A stretch of 64,000 bases of DNA from Mariniphaga sp040772505 (lineage in GTDB: Bacteria > Bacteroidota > Bacteroidia > Bacteroidales > Prolixibacteraceae): the NCBI GenBank assembly GCA_040772505.1, contig JAXGYA010000001.1, forward strand, positions 62,001 to 126,000, given 5' to 3'. Every line of letters starts with the position of its first letter. Position 1 is the stretch's first letter. This document shows positions 53,998 to 63,067 of this stretch, piece after piece. The position numbers and the translations under genes are program-made. The notes under the pieces are model-generated. The model worked only from the letters and a program-made list of their open reading frames with translations. It made no database searches and was not told the origin of the DNA.

Positions 53998-55293
53998 TTA
54001 TTCCGGGAGTTCCCACGGATTTCTATATGGTTTCTTTAACAGTCTTGTTGCATAAATATTTCCATCTGTGAATTTTTCGGTTACCGGGTCCCAGTTCAGT
54101 TTTTGTCCGGTTATCATGGCAATCTCGCCAAGTAAAGCCACGCTGATAGAGCGATGCCCGGCTTCGGCAGGGGCTATGGCTTCTTTCCGGAATTTCACAC
54201 AATCAATGAAGTTTTGCTTGTGGTCTTCGCTTTTGTAAATTTGAATCTCATCTCTTCCGATTTTTTCCTTCAGGATATTTTCATCAGAAGCTTTCAATCC
54301 GCCACGGGTTACATGAATCCACCCTTCTGTTCCCCTCCAGACCACACCCATTCCGTGTTCAAGCCGGGATGAGTTGGCTATGCGCATTTTCAGTCCGCTG
54401 GCATAGGTGGCATGAATATCATATTCCACAAATACGTCGTAAATGCCATCGTTATTGGGTCTTCCTTTTCCCTCAATGGTAACCGGTCCGGTATTTTCCA
54501 GCCCTAATCCCCAGTGTGCTATGTCAATGTGATGCCCTGCCCAGTCGGTGAGCTGCCCTCCGGAATAGTCGGTCATCCATCTCCAGTTCCAGTGCAAAAC
54601 TCCCCGGAAAGGCACCTGTGGCGCGGGTCCAAGCCACATATCCCAGTTCACGCCTTCGGGAACCGGTTGAATTGCCGGATTTCCAATATAGGAGCCGCCA
54701 TCAGGCAGACCAACCTCCACATAGTCAATCTTTCCAATCCTGCCATTGCGCACCAGCTCAACAGCATGATGAAAATTTGCTTCCGAACGCTGCTGGCTGC
54801 CCGTTTGCCAGATAATGTTGTTTCGGTGAACCGCATTTACAATAGCCCTGCTTTCAATGATTGAACGCGCCATCGGCTTTTCGCCGTAAATATCGATTTT
54901 CTTATTGGCTGCTGCCACAGATACCAGCGCATGCCAGTGGTCGGGAAGGGCAATGAGCGCAGTGTCCGGTTTTTCCTTTTCCAGAATTTCACGGTAATCG
55001 GTGTAAACGCGGCAGTCGGAATTTCCGTACCTTTTATCCACACTGCCCTTGACTCTAACTAATTGGTTCTCATCAATATCACAAAGCGCCACAACCTGCA
55101 TTTCATCCGATTGCAGAAAACTGCTCAGATCGTAACCTCCCTGTGATCCGCACCCAACCAAAATCATTGATATTCGGTCGCTCGGAGCTACATGCCCGTC
55201 GCGCCCCAATGCAGATGCCTTGATGAAGGTGGGAAACAAACTTAATCCGACTGATGCGGCGCCGGCTTTTTTAATGAAATTGCGTCTTTCCAT
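53998..55293 (-). CDS. Tat-exported Gfo/Idh/MocA-family oxidoreductase
   Basis: 431 residues. The N-terminus MERRNFIKKAGAASVGLSLF is a twin-arginine signal. The Rossmann domain has SMILVGCGSQGGYDLSSFL, VVALCDIDENQLVRVKG and TALIALPDHWHALVSVAAA, then IYGEKPMARSIIESRAIVNA (the EKP motif). The C-terminal half has GLPDGGSYIGNPAIQPVPEG, GGQLTDWAGHHIDIAHWGLG and SRLEHGMGVVWRGTEGWIHV. These are the secreted Bacteroidetes/Planctomycetes NAD(P)-dependent sugar oxidoreductases. Substrate unknown. First gene of a pair with the ThuA lipoprotein. Confidence 0.93.
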   Translation of the reverse strand: MERRNFIKKAGAASVGLSLFPTFIKASALGRDGHVAPSDRISMILVGCGSQGGYDLSSFLQSDEMQVVALCDIDENQLVRVKGSVDKRYGNSDCRVYTDYREILEKEKPDTALIALPDHWHALVSVAAANKKIDIYGEKPMARSIIESRAIVNAVHRNNIIWQTGSQQRSEANFHHAVELVRNGRIGKIDYVEVGLPDGGSYIGNPAIQPVPEGVNWDMWLGPAPQVPFRGVLHWNWRWMTDYSGGQLTDWAGHHIDIAHWGLGLENTGPVTIEGKGRPNNDGIYDVFVEYDIHATYASGLKMRIANSSRLEHGMGVVWRGTEGWIHVTRGGLKASDENILKEKIGRDEIQIYKSEDHKQNFIDCVKFRKEAIAPAEAGHRSISVALLGEIAMITGQKLNWDPVTEKFTDGNIYATRLLKKPYRNPWELPE

Positions 55294-55571
55294 TTGCTAT
55301 TACTTTGGTTATACTATTTTTAAAATCACTTAATTCGGAAAAATCGGGATTTCTCCCGTTTAGATTTTCCACAAGGTCGTGTTTGCTGATAATTCTTAAT
55401 GAAACATAATGAGCAAATGTAAAAGGAAAATTTTTGAATAACAAGAGAGATGGGAAATTAACCGGCAGAGCTTAGGGTTTGTCACGAAATAACTTGATGT
55501 TGATTATCAAAACCCTTTTCGAAACAGTGTGTGCTGAAACTCTTACTGCAATTTTTCTTTCTGAACTTTAT

Positions 55572-56015
55572 TCAGGTAATCTCGGGATTTAATTCCGCCA
55601 GCTCCAACAGCTTTTGTTTTTTAACCAAATCCCGGAGGGTTACTCCTTCAAGATGATCTATAATCAAGGAATTGAGCTCACTATATATTAACTTGCTGGG
55701 GCACTTGCTTTGGCGGGTGCAGGTGCAGGTTTCCGACAAACACTCCACAACGACAATTGCCGGTTCAAATGCTTGAAAAATATCGTAAATAGTAATTTTT
55801 TCGGCCGGGCGGGTGAGTACATACCCGCTTTTTTTTCCTTTGGCATTGACAAGCAACCCGGCAACTTTCAAATCACGAATAATGTGATCCAGATATTTTA
55901 TTGAAATTTCCTGATTTTCGGCAATATCTTTTTGAAAAACACCCTGCTCAGCAGGGTGACTGGCAATTTCAAGCATTGCCCGGATTCCATATCTCGTTCG
56001 GGTATTGAATTTCAC
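55572..56015 (-). CDS. Rrf2-family transcriptional regulator
   Basis: 147 residues. The winged-helix domain is FNTRTRYGIRAMLEIASHPA, QKDIAENQEISIKYLDHIIR and AGLLVNAKGKKSGYVLTRPA. The C-terminal half carries ECLSETCTCTRQSKC (about residues 91-104): four Cys spaced CxxxxCxCxxxxxC, close to the Fe-S ligand region of IscR/NsrR but not identical. So it may hold an Fe-S cluster and sense NO, oxygen or redox state. It is the last gene of the operon, after a YceI-like gene, and may autoregulate through the dyad at 58607-58632. Confidence 0.9.
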   Translation of the reverse strand: MKFNTRTRYGIRAMLEIASHPAEQGVFQKDIAENQEISIKYLDHIIRDLKVAGLLVNAKGKKSGYVLTRPAEKITIYDIFQAFEPAIVVVECLSETCTCTRQSKCPSKLIYSELNSLIIDHLEGVTLRDLVKKQKLLELAELNPEIT

Positions 56016-56027
56016 GTTAAAGCCAAT

Positions 56028-56621
56028 CTAAGCGGTTTTTATTAAAATCTTAAAGTTAATAATTATTTCGTCAGACAGTTTAACTAATCCCATCATTTTT
56101 TGCGGCGGCTTCATGGAAAAATCGGAAAGCCGGATAGTTACATCGCCGGTCAGGGTTTGTAAATCGGGCGAAGTGGTTTGGATAGAATAGCTGGAATAAA
56201 GTTTTTGAGTGATGCCGGACAGTGTTACCTCCATGGGAATTGAAGACGATTCGTTTCGGGTTAAAATCCCCTCAAATTCCGGAGTATCAATTCCAATGGT
56301 TACTACCGGATATTCATCTGCTTTGAGCATTTTCCGAAAATCATTCAACATCAGTTTATTGTGACATTCGAGAGAATTGACCGGAATGTTGAAAGTGAGC
56401 GAATGGGCATTCACTTCTCCAGAAACATGGCTAAAGGAATTTTTTTTCTGCGGATTGTTCAAATAAAAATTAACACGGTTGATGTTGGTTTCCCCCGTAA
56501 TCGTCATTTCTACCAATTGCGAATCGATATTTTCAATCGCAATATTGCGGGTGCTTTCAGTTGGCGCGTTTCCAACCGAAAAAAATCTAAAGAAAAGAAT
56601 CCAAACAATCACTTTTGCCAT
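56028..56621 (-). CDS. YceI-like protein (divergent)
   Basis: 197 residues. A hydrophobic N-terminus (AKVIVWILFFRFFSVGNA) could export it. The YceI-type lipocalin barrel is suggested by INRVNFYLNNPQKKNSFSHV, FNIPVNSLECHNKLMLNDFR and KMLKADEYPVVTI, ending LSDEIIINFKILIKTA. The short hydrophilic LxWxV opening of canonical YceI is weak. YceI proteins bind isoprenoids or similar lipids in the periplasm. It is the third gene of the YceI-porin-YceI-Rrf2 operon, paired with the fuller YceI at the start. Confidence 0.75.
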   Translation of the reverse strand: MAKVIVWILFFRFFSVGNAPTESTRNIAIENIDSQLVEMTITGETNINRVNFYLNNPQKKNSFSHVSGEVNAHSLTFNIPVNSLECHNKLMLNDFRKMLKADEYPVVTIGIDTPEFEGILTRNESSSIPMEVTLSGITQKLYSSYSIQTTSPDLQTLTGDVTIRLSDFSMKPPQKMMGLVKLSDEIIINFKILIKTA

Positions 56622-56669
56622 TCCGGTCTTAATTAATGTGTCTTTACAAAAACAGCTTTTTTCTGTTCA

Positions 56670-57917
56670 TCAAAAAGATATGCCGGCTTCAAGCATAAAG
56701 CCACTAAATCCGGCTTTGTCGCCATAAGTTGCCGTGAAGTTTTCATACTTCTGGTCAACATATTCCAGTTTCATCACCACATTTTTTGTCATAAACCAGC
56801 CCCCGGCAAACTGCACGCGGCTGACCTGCATCTGTGGCGAGGTCTCTTTATTGGCTACCGTATTATACCGCGCACCCAAAAACCACTGCTGCTGCTTGCC
56901 CATGCGGTAAATCGCCTCCATGGCAAACTGCACAAAGTCGTAATCAACTGCTCTGGTGGTAATGCCCTTGGCTTTTTCAAAAGTTCCGAAAAGCTCCAGT
57001 CCGGAATATTTCAGAAGAAGATTGGCAACCAACGTATTGTCTTTTGTGAATGATCCCGGGCTGAAATTTCCGGAAGTGAAATTTTTGCTGACATCAAACT
57101 CTGACCCATCGCCAGCCTGTCTGTTCATCACAAAATAGTAGCGTGAGCCGGTGCGGTCGCCGCTGTGAAGCGATCCCGAAATGGTTTCGCCTTGGTGCGA
57201 ACCGGAGAGCGTTGCCCGCAGGCGAAAAACTTCCGAAATCTGTTTGTCGTAGGATGCTTTCCACACAAACGCCAGCTCTTCCACCATATTCCGTTCGATA
57301 TATTCTTTGCCCTCACCAGTGCCCTTAGTCGTTGCCAGCGCCGGATTCAATGTTCCGTTGTTGACGCCACCCATCAGCAGCCATCCGTTATTGCGAAACA
57401 TCACCTCCACTCCCGTGTTGGTGGAGTAGTCATCCAAAATATAATTGCCTACAAAAGTATTTCGCAAAACGCTTCCATTGTCTGAGCGCCGAAAATGGTG
57501 GTCGCCCACATTGGGATGCATCACCCCGGCTTTAATGGTCAGATATTCCATCATTTTATCTGAAGCCGGAAGAAACGGCATTTTATCGATGAGCAGGTAG
57601 CCGCCCTTTACCCATGCTTCGTTGTGGTGACGCGAAGAAAGGTACGTTTCCAGATTGACTTTTATTCCCGGTGCCAGAAGCGTATTGAGGTTGAAGTTTG
57701 CTGTGGGCAGATTCAGGTTGGAGCCCAATGCAATCAGCGGATAACCCGGATTATTGGCTTCATGGTCCAACGCCTGATACTGAATGGCAAAATCGCCGCC
57801 CACCTCAACCTTTACCTTTGTGAAGGATTCACTTTCAACTTTTGGTTCTTCAAATTGCTGGGCATAACCGGCAAAAACACTAAAAAACAGAAAAGATATA
57901 ATGATAATTTTTCGCAT
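56670..57917 (-). CDS. Outer-membrane porin (OprP/OprO-like)
   Basis: 415 residues with a signal peptide (MRKIIIISFLFFSVFAGYAQ). The mature protein alternates polar and hydrophobic residues: KVEVGGDFAIQYQALDHEAN, LLAPGIKVNLETYLSSRHHN, FRRSDNGSVLRNTFVGNYIL and, at the end, GFMLEAGISF with the terminal Phe of outer-membrane barrels. Residues around YLTIKAGVMHPNVGDHHFRR resemble porins of the phosphate-selective O/P type. It lies between two YceI genes (14 and 48 bases away), which suggests uptake or handling of a hydrophobic or electron-carrying ligand (inference). Confidence 0.8.
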   Translation of the reverse strand: MRKIIIISFLFFSVFAGYAQQFEEPKVESESFTKVKVEVGGDFAIQYQALDHEANNPGYPLIALGSNLNLPTANFNLNTLLAPGIKVNLETYLSSRHHNEAWVKGGYLLIDKMPFLPASDKMMEYLTIKAGVMHPNVGDHHFRRSDNGSVLRNTFVGNYILDDYSTNTGVEVMFRNNGWLLMGGVNNGTLNPALATTKGTGEGKEYIERNMVEELAFVWKASYDKQISEVFRLRATLSGSHQGETISGSLHSGDRTGSRYYFVMNRQAGDGSEFDVSKNFTSGNFSPGSFTKDNTLVANLLLKYSGLELFGTFEKAKGITTRAVDYDFVQFAMEAIYRMGKQQQWFLGARYNTVANKETSPQMQVSRVQFAGGWFMTKNVVMKLEYVDQKYENFTATYGDKAGFSGFMLEAGISF

Positions 57918-57931
57918 AACAGAGATTTTAT

Positions 57932-58537
57932 TTATTTAACAGCAGATAAAGCTTTCTCAGATTGCATCATAAAGGAATATTCAAGGGTGATTTCATCACC
58001 GGTCTTGATGGTTCCCATCATAACGGAGGGAGGAACAATTCCGTAATCGCTCATTTTCATCCGAAAACTTCCGGAAACAGAGACGTCTTCACCCGAATTA
58101 ACCTCGCCCGAAAACGGGAGCTCAACATTGCGTGAAACACCTGCAATTTCAAGTTTACCAATCACATACCCTTTAAAGGAGTTACTGTTGGCTGACTCCA
58201 TTTTCACTTCCGACTGGTTGAATTTAATATCTGAAAACTGTTTCACTTTCAGGGCATCATGCGCCTTGTTGTTCATCAGTTTCTGTTCTCCCAGCACATC
58301 AGAAGACTTGCAACTGAAAGAAACACCGGATATTCGCAAATCCTTTTCTCCTTTTTCTTCCAAAACCATTTCTGTTTTAAAATTTTTGGCATCCATCTGC
58401 CAGTCGTGCAGAGTGGAAGTACCTTTAATAGCCACCTTGCTTTGTTCGGGAACGGTTGTGTAAATTTTCTGTGCACTTAATGCCAGCCCAGCCAGCATTG
58501 CCGACAAGAATACGAGTGATTTCAAATGTGTTTTCAT
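57932..58537 (-). CDS. YceI-family periplasmic lipid-binding protein
   Basis: 201 residues with a signal peptide (MKTHLKSLVFLSAMLAGLAL, cleaved near LSAQ). The YceI barrel is clear: VPEQSKVAIKGTSTLHDWQM, ISGVSFSCKSSDVLGEQKLM, NKAHDALKVKQFSDIKF, YVIGKLEIAGVSRNVELPF and VSGSFRMKMSDYGIVPPSVM. Family members bind polyisoprenoids or quinone-like lipids. First gene of the operon, downstream of a 26-base dyad and a 5' leader hairpin. Confidence 0.9.
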   Translation of the reverse strand: MKTHLKSLVFLSAMLAGLALSAQKIYTTVPEQSKVAIKGTSTLHDWQMDAKNFKTEMVLEEKGEKDLRISGVSFSCKSSDVLGEQKLMNNKAHDALKVKQFSDIKFNQSEVKMESANSNSFKGYVIGKLEIAGVSRNVELPFSGEVNSGEDVSVSGSFRMKMSDYGIVPPSVMMGTIKTGDEITLEYSFMMQSEKALSAVK

Positions 58538-58552
58538 ACTTAAACTATTTAT

Positions 58553-58632
58553 CCTATTGAATTGATAGGGTAAATTTCTGAATAAAAAGCGAGAAATGTC
58601 AAATTTAAAAGTATGTTATACAGCATACTTTT
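58553..58632 (-). promoter_or_regulatory. Operator-like dyad and leader hairpin of the YceI-porin-YceI-Rrf2 operon
   Basis: AAAAGTATG (58607-58615) and CATACTTTT (58624-58632) form a 26-base dyad, 22 of 26 positions symmetric. On the minus strand it sits immediately upstream of a -7 box TAAATTTG (58600-58607). A second hairpin (CCTAT...ATAGG, 58553-58569) lies in the 5' leader 16 bases before the YceI start. An Rrf2 protein from the last gene of the operon is the natural candidate for the dyad. Confidence 0.65.
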
Positions 58633-58709
58633 GCAAATAACGCTGAATATCAGATGTTTAAATAGAGAAAAAACTAAAATAACAGGGATACCTTAACCTG
58701 TGCCCGGGT

Positions 58710-59156
58710 TCATGGCTTCCCTCTGTAGAACGGATAAACCACGTAGGCATAGATATGGCATCCGATGCAGATTTTGAAAACCATTTCGAGTGTTGCAAAG
58801 AAAATCAGAATTGAAGCAAAAACCAGTGCTGATGAGGGAAGTTGCAGTAAAAAAAGAATTGAAATGACAAACGCCATCAGAAATCCTAGCCGCGCGGCAA
58901 AAATTTTTGGCGCTTTGTCTATGGGTTTCTTTGGTAACATGAGAAGTTTGGCAAGTGCAACGCTGGCACATCTCACCGGACTGAATTTTGAAAAGCTAAA
59001 TGCACGAAGAAAAAAATCAATGGTGATGAACAGCAGAAACCAAACAGAGTCAAAGAGAATTCCTGCAACTACAAACAGAATGACGAACAGAGCATTTAAT
59101 CTTGTTACCTGCTCATCAATTTTCTCATCGGATATCGGACAAATCAAATTTTTCAT
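58710..59156 (-). CDS. DUF4395 membrane protein
   Basis: 148 residues with about four membrane helices. The N-terminus MKNLICPISDEKIDEQVTRL carries the CP motif and the conserved DEQVTRL of DUF4395, and the end CIGCHIYAYVVYPFYRGKP has a CxxCH-like Cys pair. These proteins are integral to the inner membrane; function unknown. Start 59156 is chosen because MKNLICPIS is the family start; an ATG at 59204 would add 16 residues. It is separate from the YceI operon (172-base gap). Confidence 0.82.
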   Translation of the reverse strand: MKNLICPISDEKIDEQVTRLNALFVILFVVAGILFDSVWFLLFITIDFFLRAFSFSKFSPVRCASVALAKLLMLPKKPIDKAPKIFAARLGFLMAFVISILFLLQLPSSALVFASILIFFATLEMVFKICIGCHIYAYVVYPFYRGKP

Positions 59157-59309
59157 GGAAATATATTTTTTAGCAAATAATCGTGAACACAAAAAAGAAT
59201 ACAAAGTTGTCTTTTATTTTGAAGAGAAGCAAAAATTTGAAAAAGAAGGATAAAAAAATTAACCATGCTTAACCCGAAAAAACTGCTATTTTTGTGCAAA
59301 ATTCAATGG

Positions 59310-59855
59310 ATGACCCAAAAATTGACAATTTTTTTTCCGCCGGCTTTCATTTTGCAGATTCAATCTCAAAATGAAATCGGGCCTGAAGGACACAAACTGA
59401 TTTGGTTTGTAGTTGCTATTGCCATTGCAGGGCTTCTTCTTTTTTTATGGATGAATAGCGGCAAACAACACAAACTGTTTGATTTCCGGCTTTCAAAGCG
59501 GAAAAAAATAGATGTCAGCCTGAAAAAGAATCGCTCTTTTCGCCCCGATTCGGTTGAACTCACTATTATCAATACCGGGAAAACCGATTTGGATATTGAC
59601 ACGCCGCTTCTAATTTTCAGCGGAATGTGGTACAAGCGAAAATTCAAGCTGAAGGGTACAAATACTTACAGGCTGTATCCATTGTATCTGGTTCAGGGAG
59701 ATGAACACACGCTGAATATTGACCTGAAGCAGTTCTATGGCTTCGACAGAACCCTGAAAAAGTTACCCAGGATGAAAGTGATCGTTTCAGAAGTGAACGG
59801 CAAAAAATTAGGCAGCAGTAAAGTTCTGCTTCGCAAAACATTATTTAATGTATAA
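59310..59855 (+). CDS. Membrane-anchored protein of unknown function
   Basis: 181 residues from ATG 59310; a 196-residue version starts at 59265, but a TATTTTTG -7 box at 59285-59292 falls within its first codons, favouring the shorter form. The N-terminus is hydrophobic (LTIFFPPAFILQIQ), and a clear membrane helix follows (about 30-50, LIWFVVAIAIAGLLLFLWM). The C-terminal part is basic and strand-rich (DVSLKKNRSFRPDSVELTII, FSGMWYKRKFKLKGTNTYRL), perhaps an Ig-like fold. No family recognised. The stop overlaps the pullulanase start by one base, so translation is coupled. Confidence 0.65.
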   Translation: MTQKLTIFFPPAFILQIQSQNEIGPEGHKLIWFVVAIAIAGLLLFLWMNSGKQHKLFDFRLSKRKKIDVSLKKNRSFRPDSVELTIINTGKTDLDIDTPLLIFSGMWYKRKFKLKGTNTYRLYPLYLVQGDEHTLNIDLKQFYGFDRTLKKLPRMKVIVSEVNGKKLGSSKVLLRKTLFNV

Positions 59856-61786
59856 TGAGGGATTGGAAATTTAACCATATTGATTTTTCGACCTACCCGG
59901 TTTACAGCGGTGATGATTTAGGTGTTTTCTGGGCTCCGGAAAAGACAACCGTAAAAATTTGGGCACCGACAGCCAAAATAATAGAACTCAGGCTCTACAA
60001 AGACGGAAAGGGGGGAGAGGAGTTTTACAAAACCACACTTCAGGCAGATGGTAACGGAACCTGGTCAACCATTTTAAACGGGGATTATGAAGGAAAATTC
60101 TACACACTACGCATAAACGATGGTGATTGGTTAGAAGAGATTCCGGACATTTATGCGCGTTGCGTGGGCGTGAATGGTTTGCGGGGAATGATTTATAATC
60201 CGGCAAAAACCAACCCCGAAGGTTGGAAACATGACACAAGGCTGCCTTTTAAAAGTTTTCAGGATGCTGTAATTTATGAAATTCACATTCGCGATTTTTC
60301 CGTTTCCGGTAACTCAGGAATTGAAAACAAAGGAAAATTTTTAGGATTCATTGAAAACAACACACAATCTCCCGATGGTTTGGCTACCGGCTTGTCTCAC
60401 CTTGAGGAGCTGGGTATTACACATGTGCATCTACTCCCGGTGAACGATTTCTATACCGTGGATGAAGAAAATCCGTCGGAAAAATACAACTGGGGATACG
60501 ACCCGTTACACTACAATGCACTTGAAGGCTCCTATGCAACCAATCCGTATAACGGCACAAAAAGAATCAAGGAGTTTAAGCTGCTGGTGCAGGCGCTGCA
60601 CAATGTCGGAATCGGCGTGGTGCTGGATGTGGTGTATAATCACACCTATTTTGCAAAGGAATCGGTTTTAAACCAGACCGTTCCAGGCTACTTTTATCGC
60701 CAAAAACCGGACGGCTCCTTTGCAAATGCTACAGGATGCGGCAATGAGCTGGCTACCGAGCGCACAATGGTGCGCAAATATATTATAGATTCGCTGAAAT
60801 ACTGGGCTGATGAGTTTCATATTGACGGATTCCGTTTTGACCTGATGGGCGTTTACGATCTGGACACAATGAATGCCATCCGGAAAGAATTGCCCGGATT
60901 GCTGCTCTATGGCGAAGGTTGGACAGCCGACAAAAGCCCCATGCCCGAAAGCCTACGTGCCGTGAAAACCAACATGAGCAAACTGCCCGGAATTGCTGCT
61001 TTCAATGATGATTTCCGCGATGCACTGAAAGGAAACGACAGCCTGAAAAAAAGCAAGGGTTTCATCAGCGGACTGAGCCTGCGCGAAGAGCCGGTGAAAT
61101 TTGGTGTGGTGGGAGCTGTTTATCATCCGCAAATTGTTTACAACTACGTTGAAACATCCAAAAATCCCTGGGCAAGCCAGCCTGACCAGTGCGTCAACTA
61201 TGCTTCATGCCACGATAACTACACGCTTTGGGACAAGCTGAAATTCAGTTGCCCGAAAGCTTCCGATGAGGAGATGCGAAAGATGGTGAAATTAGCGGGA
61301 GCGCTGGTGCTGACTTCGCAGGGAATACCTTTTCTGCACGGAGGTGCGGAATTGTGCTATACAAAAGGAGGAAATCCAAACTCCTATAAGTCGCCGGATA
61401 CAGTAAACCAAATAGACTGGGAAAGAAAAAAAACCTATTATGATGTTTTTGAATATTACAGAAACCTAATTTTGCTTAGGAAAAAGCATCCCGCTTTCCG
61501 CATGACTACTGCAAAGCAAATTCAGAAAAATATCAGTTTTTGTGCTGATTATAAAATTGGGATTGTAAGCTACTGCATCAACGGGGCTGCCTGTGGCGAC
61601 ACATGGAAAGAGATAGTTATGCTTTTCAACGGAACCCGGGAAGATTTGCTGCAACCACTGCCTGAAGGCAGTTTCCGGATTGCGGTTCAGGGCGATAATT
61701 TTTTTGATGACGAAACCACAGAAAAAATTGTTTCTGAAAACATACTTCTGCCGGCAATCTCTATGGTGATTTTGGTGAAAGAATAA
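59855..61786 (+). CDS. pulA: Type I pullulanase (alpha-1,6-debranching, GH13)
   Basis: 643 residues, no signal peptide, so cytoplasmic. N-terminal carbohydrate-binding part (about 18-110, GVFWAPEKTTVKIWAPTAKI); then the GH13 barrel with the pullulanase signature KYNWGYDPLHYNALEGSY. Catalytic residues: Asp in DGFRFDLMGVYDLD (nucleophile), Glu in LLLYGEGWTADKSPMP and Asp in YASCHDNYTLWDKL. QGIPFLHGGAELCYTKGGNP follows. It cuts alpha-1,6 branches of glycogen or maltodextrin. Translationally coupled to the upstream membrane protein. Confidence 0.96.
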   Translation: MRDWKFNHIDFSTYPVYSGDDLGVFWAPEKTTVKIWAPTAKIIELRLYKDGKGGEEFYKTTLQADGNGTWSTILNGDYEGKFYTLRINDGDWLEEIPDIYARCVGVNGLRGMIYNPAKTNPEGWKHDTRLPFKSFQDAVIYEIHIRDFSVSGNSGIENKGKFLGFIENNTQSPDGLATGLSHLEELGITHVHLLPVNDFYTVDEENPSEKYNWGYDPLHYNALEGSYATNPYNGTKRIKEFKLLVQALHNVGIGVVLDVVYNHTYFAKESVLNQTVPGYFYRQKPDGSFANATGCGNELATERTMVRKYIIDSLKYWADEFHIDGFRFDLMGVYDLDTMNAIRKELPGLLLYGEGWTADKSPMPESLRAVKTNMSKLPGIAAFNDDFRDALKGNDSLKKSKGFISGLSLREEPVKFGVVGAVYHPQIVYNYVETSKNPWASQPDQCVNYASCHDNYTLWDKLKFSCPKASDEEMRKMVKLAGALVLTSQGIPFLHGGAELCYTKGGNPNSYKSPDTVNQIDWERKKTYYDVFEYYRNLILLRKKHPAFRMTTAKQIQKNISFCADYKIGIVSYCINGAACGDTWKEIVMLFNGTREDLLQPLPEGSFRIAVQGDNFFDDETTEKIVSENILLPAISMVILVKE

Positions 61787-61788
61787 GA

Positions 61789-63009
61789 CTAAAACACAGA
61801 CATCAGCAGGTCAATATCCTTAGAGGGCAGGTTAAAAAGCCTGCCAAGCTCGTGATTGGTTAAAATGCCGGAATAGAGATAGACTCCTTTTCGAAATCCT
61901 CTGAAATTTTTTATGTAGTTGTGCACTCCTCCGCTGTCACCAATGGCAAGCAGAAGAGGGAGCAGGTTATTGCTCAGCGCAATGGATGCTGTCCGCGCAA
62001 CGATAGCCGGAGAGTTTGGCACACAGTAATGTACCACTCCGTGCTTTAAGTAAACGGGATTATTCAGGTCTGTACATCTTGTCGTTTCAAAACATCCCCC
62101 CTGCCCTGCATTCAGGTCGATAATCACGGAACCCTCCTTCATCACCTTTATCAAATCTTCGGAAACTTTATATTTCGGAGTGGTGTTGAACTGCATTGCT
62201 CCAATCACAGCATCGGCGGACAAAAGCGCTTTTCGCAAAACCATAGGATAAAAAACGGAAGTAAAAATGCGCCTGCCCAGTTTGTCTTCCAGTTTGCTTA
62301 AATTATAGACCGAAGTGTCAAAGACTTTCACCAGCACCCCTAAGCTCAGGGCAGCACGTGCTGCATATTCGGCAGCGGTGCTGGTGCCTATTATCACCAG
62401 CTCCGAAGGAGTGATGCCGGTAACTTCTCCAAATAGTACCCCTTTCCCGTTTCGGGTGTTGCTCAGATATTCACTTGCTAAGGTTATTGCCGTTGCACCT
62501 GCAATCTGACTCATCTGATGGACAAATGGCAAAAAACCCTGTTCATTTTCAATATTTTCATAGGCAATGGCAGTAATTTTCTTTTGAATCATCTTTTGCA
62601 ACAACACACTGCTTTGCGCCTGAATCTGCATATTGGAAAACAGAACCTGATTTCCTCTCATCGAATTGATTTCGTCATAGTCGAACGGTGCAATGCGCAG
62701 GATGATATCACACTGGAAAGTTTCCTCTTTACTTTCAACAACATAAGCACCAACGGCACGGTATTCATCATCCGAATAGTTGGTCATCTTCCCGGCATCC
62801 TGTTCAATAAAAACCTCGTGCCCGTATGATGTAAGCAAATCAACCCCCTGTGGAGTGAGAGGAACCCGGTATTCCACTTTGGAAAAATCTGAAGGAATGC
62901 CAATTTTAATTTTTTTTCCTCTGCTCATTTTTTCCAGCATCTCTTCTTGGGGTATCAACATGGTTTTTGAAACCAATTCCTTTTCTTTTATTCCTTCGCG
63001 GGTTGCCAT
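61789..63009 (-). CDS. Alanine dehydrogenase/PntAA-like protein with degenerate active site
   Basis: 406 residues. The overall AlaDH/PNT order is kept: IKIGIPSDFSKVEYRVPLTP, DLLTSYGHEVFIEQDAGKMT, SVIIDLNAGQGGCFETTRC and HYCVPNSPAIVARTASIALS. But the catalytic Lys of KVKEP is replaced (IILRIAPFDYDEI), the His of the HLA segment is lost (VLFSNMQIQAQ), and the dinucleotide loop reads IIGTSTAAEYAARAALSLG instead of GxGxxG. So NAD binding and alanine turnover are doubtful; a Bacteroidetes-specific role is likely. It follows tsaE by 58 bases. Confidence 0.8.
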   Translation of the reverse strand: MATREGIKEKELVSKTMLIPQEEMLEKMSRGKKIKIGIPSDFSKVEYRVPLTPQGVDLLTSYGHEVFIEQDAGKMTNYSDDEYRAVGAYVVESKEETFQCDIILRIAPFDYDEINSMRGNQVLFSNMQIQAQSSVLLQKMIQKKITAIAYENIENEQGFLPFVHQMSQIAGATAITLASEYLSNTRNGKGVLFGEVTGITPSELVIIGTSTAAEYAARAALSLGVLVKVFDTSVYNLSKLEDKLGRRIFTSVFYPMVLRKALLSADAVIGAMQFNTTPKYKVSEDLIKVMKEGSVIIDLNAGQGGCFETTRCTDLNNPVYLKHGVVHYCVPNSPAIVARTASIALSNNLLPLLLAIGDSGGVHNYIKNFRGFRKGVYLYSGILTNHELGRLFNLPSKDIDLLMSVF

Positions 63010-63067
63010 GTATAATCGATTTTAAACAGTGAAATGGTGCAGCAAGTTACATTCTATCATCAAACTT

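Noticed and set aside
61789..63009. Functional alanine dehydrogenase
   Set aside because: Catalytic Lys and His and the glycine-rich NAD loop are replaced, so the name would overstate what the sequence supports.
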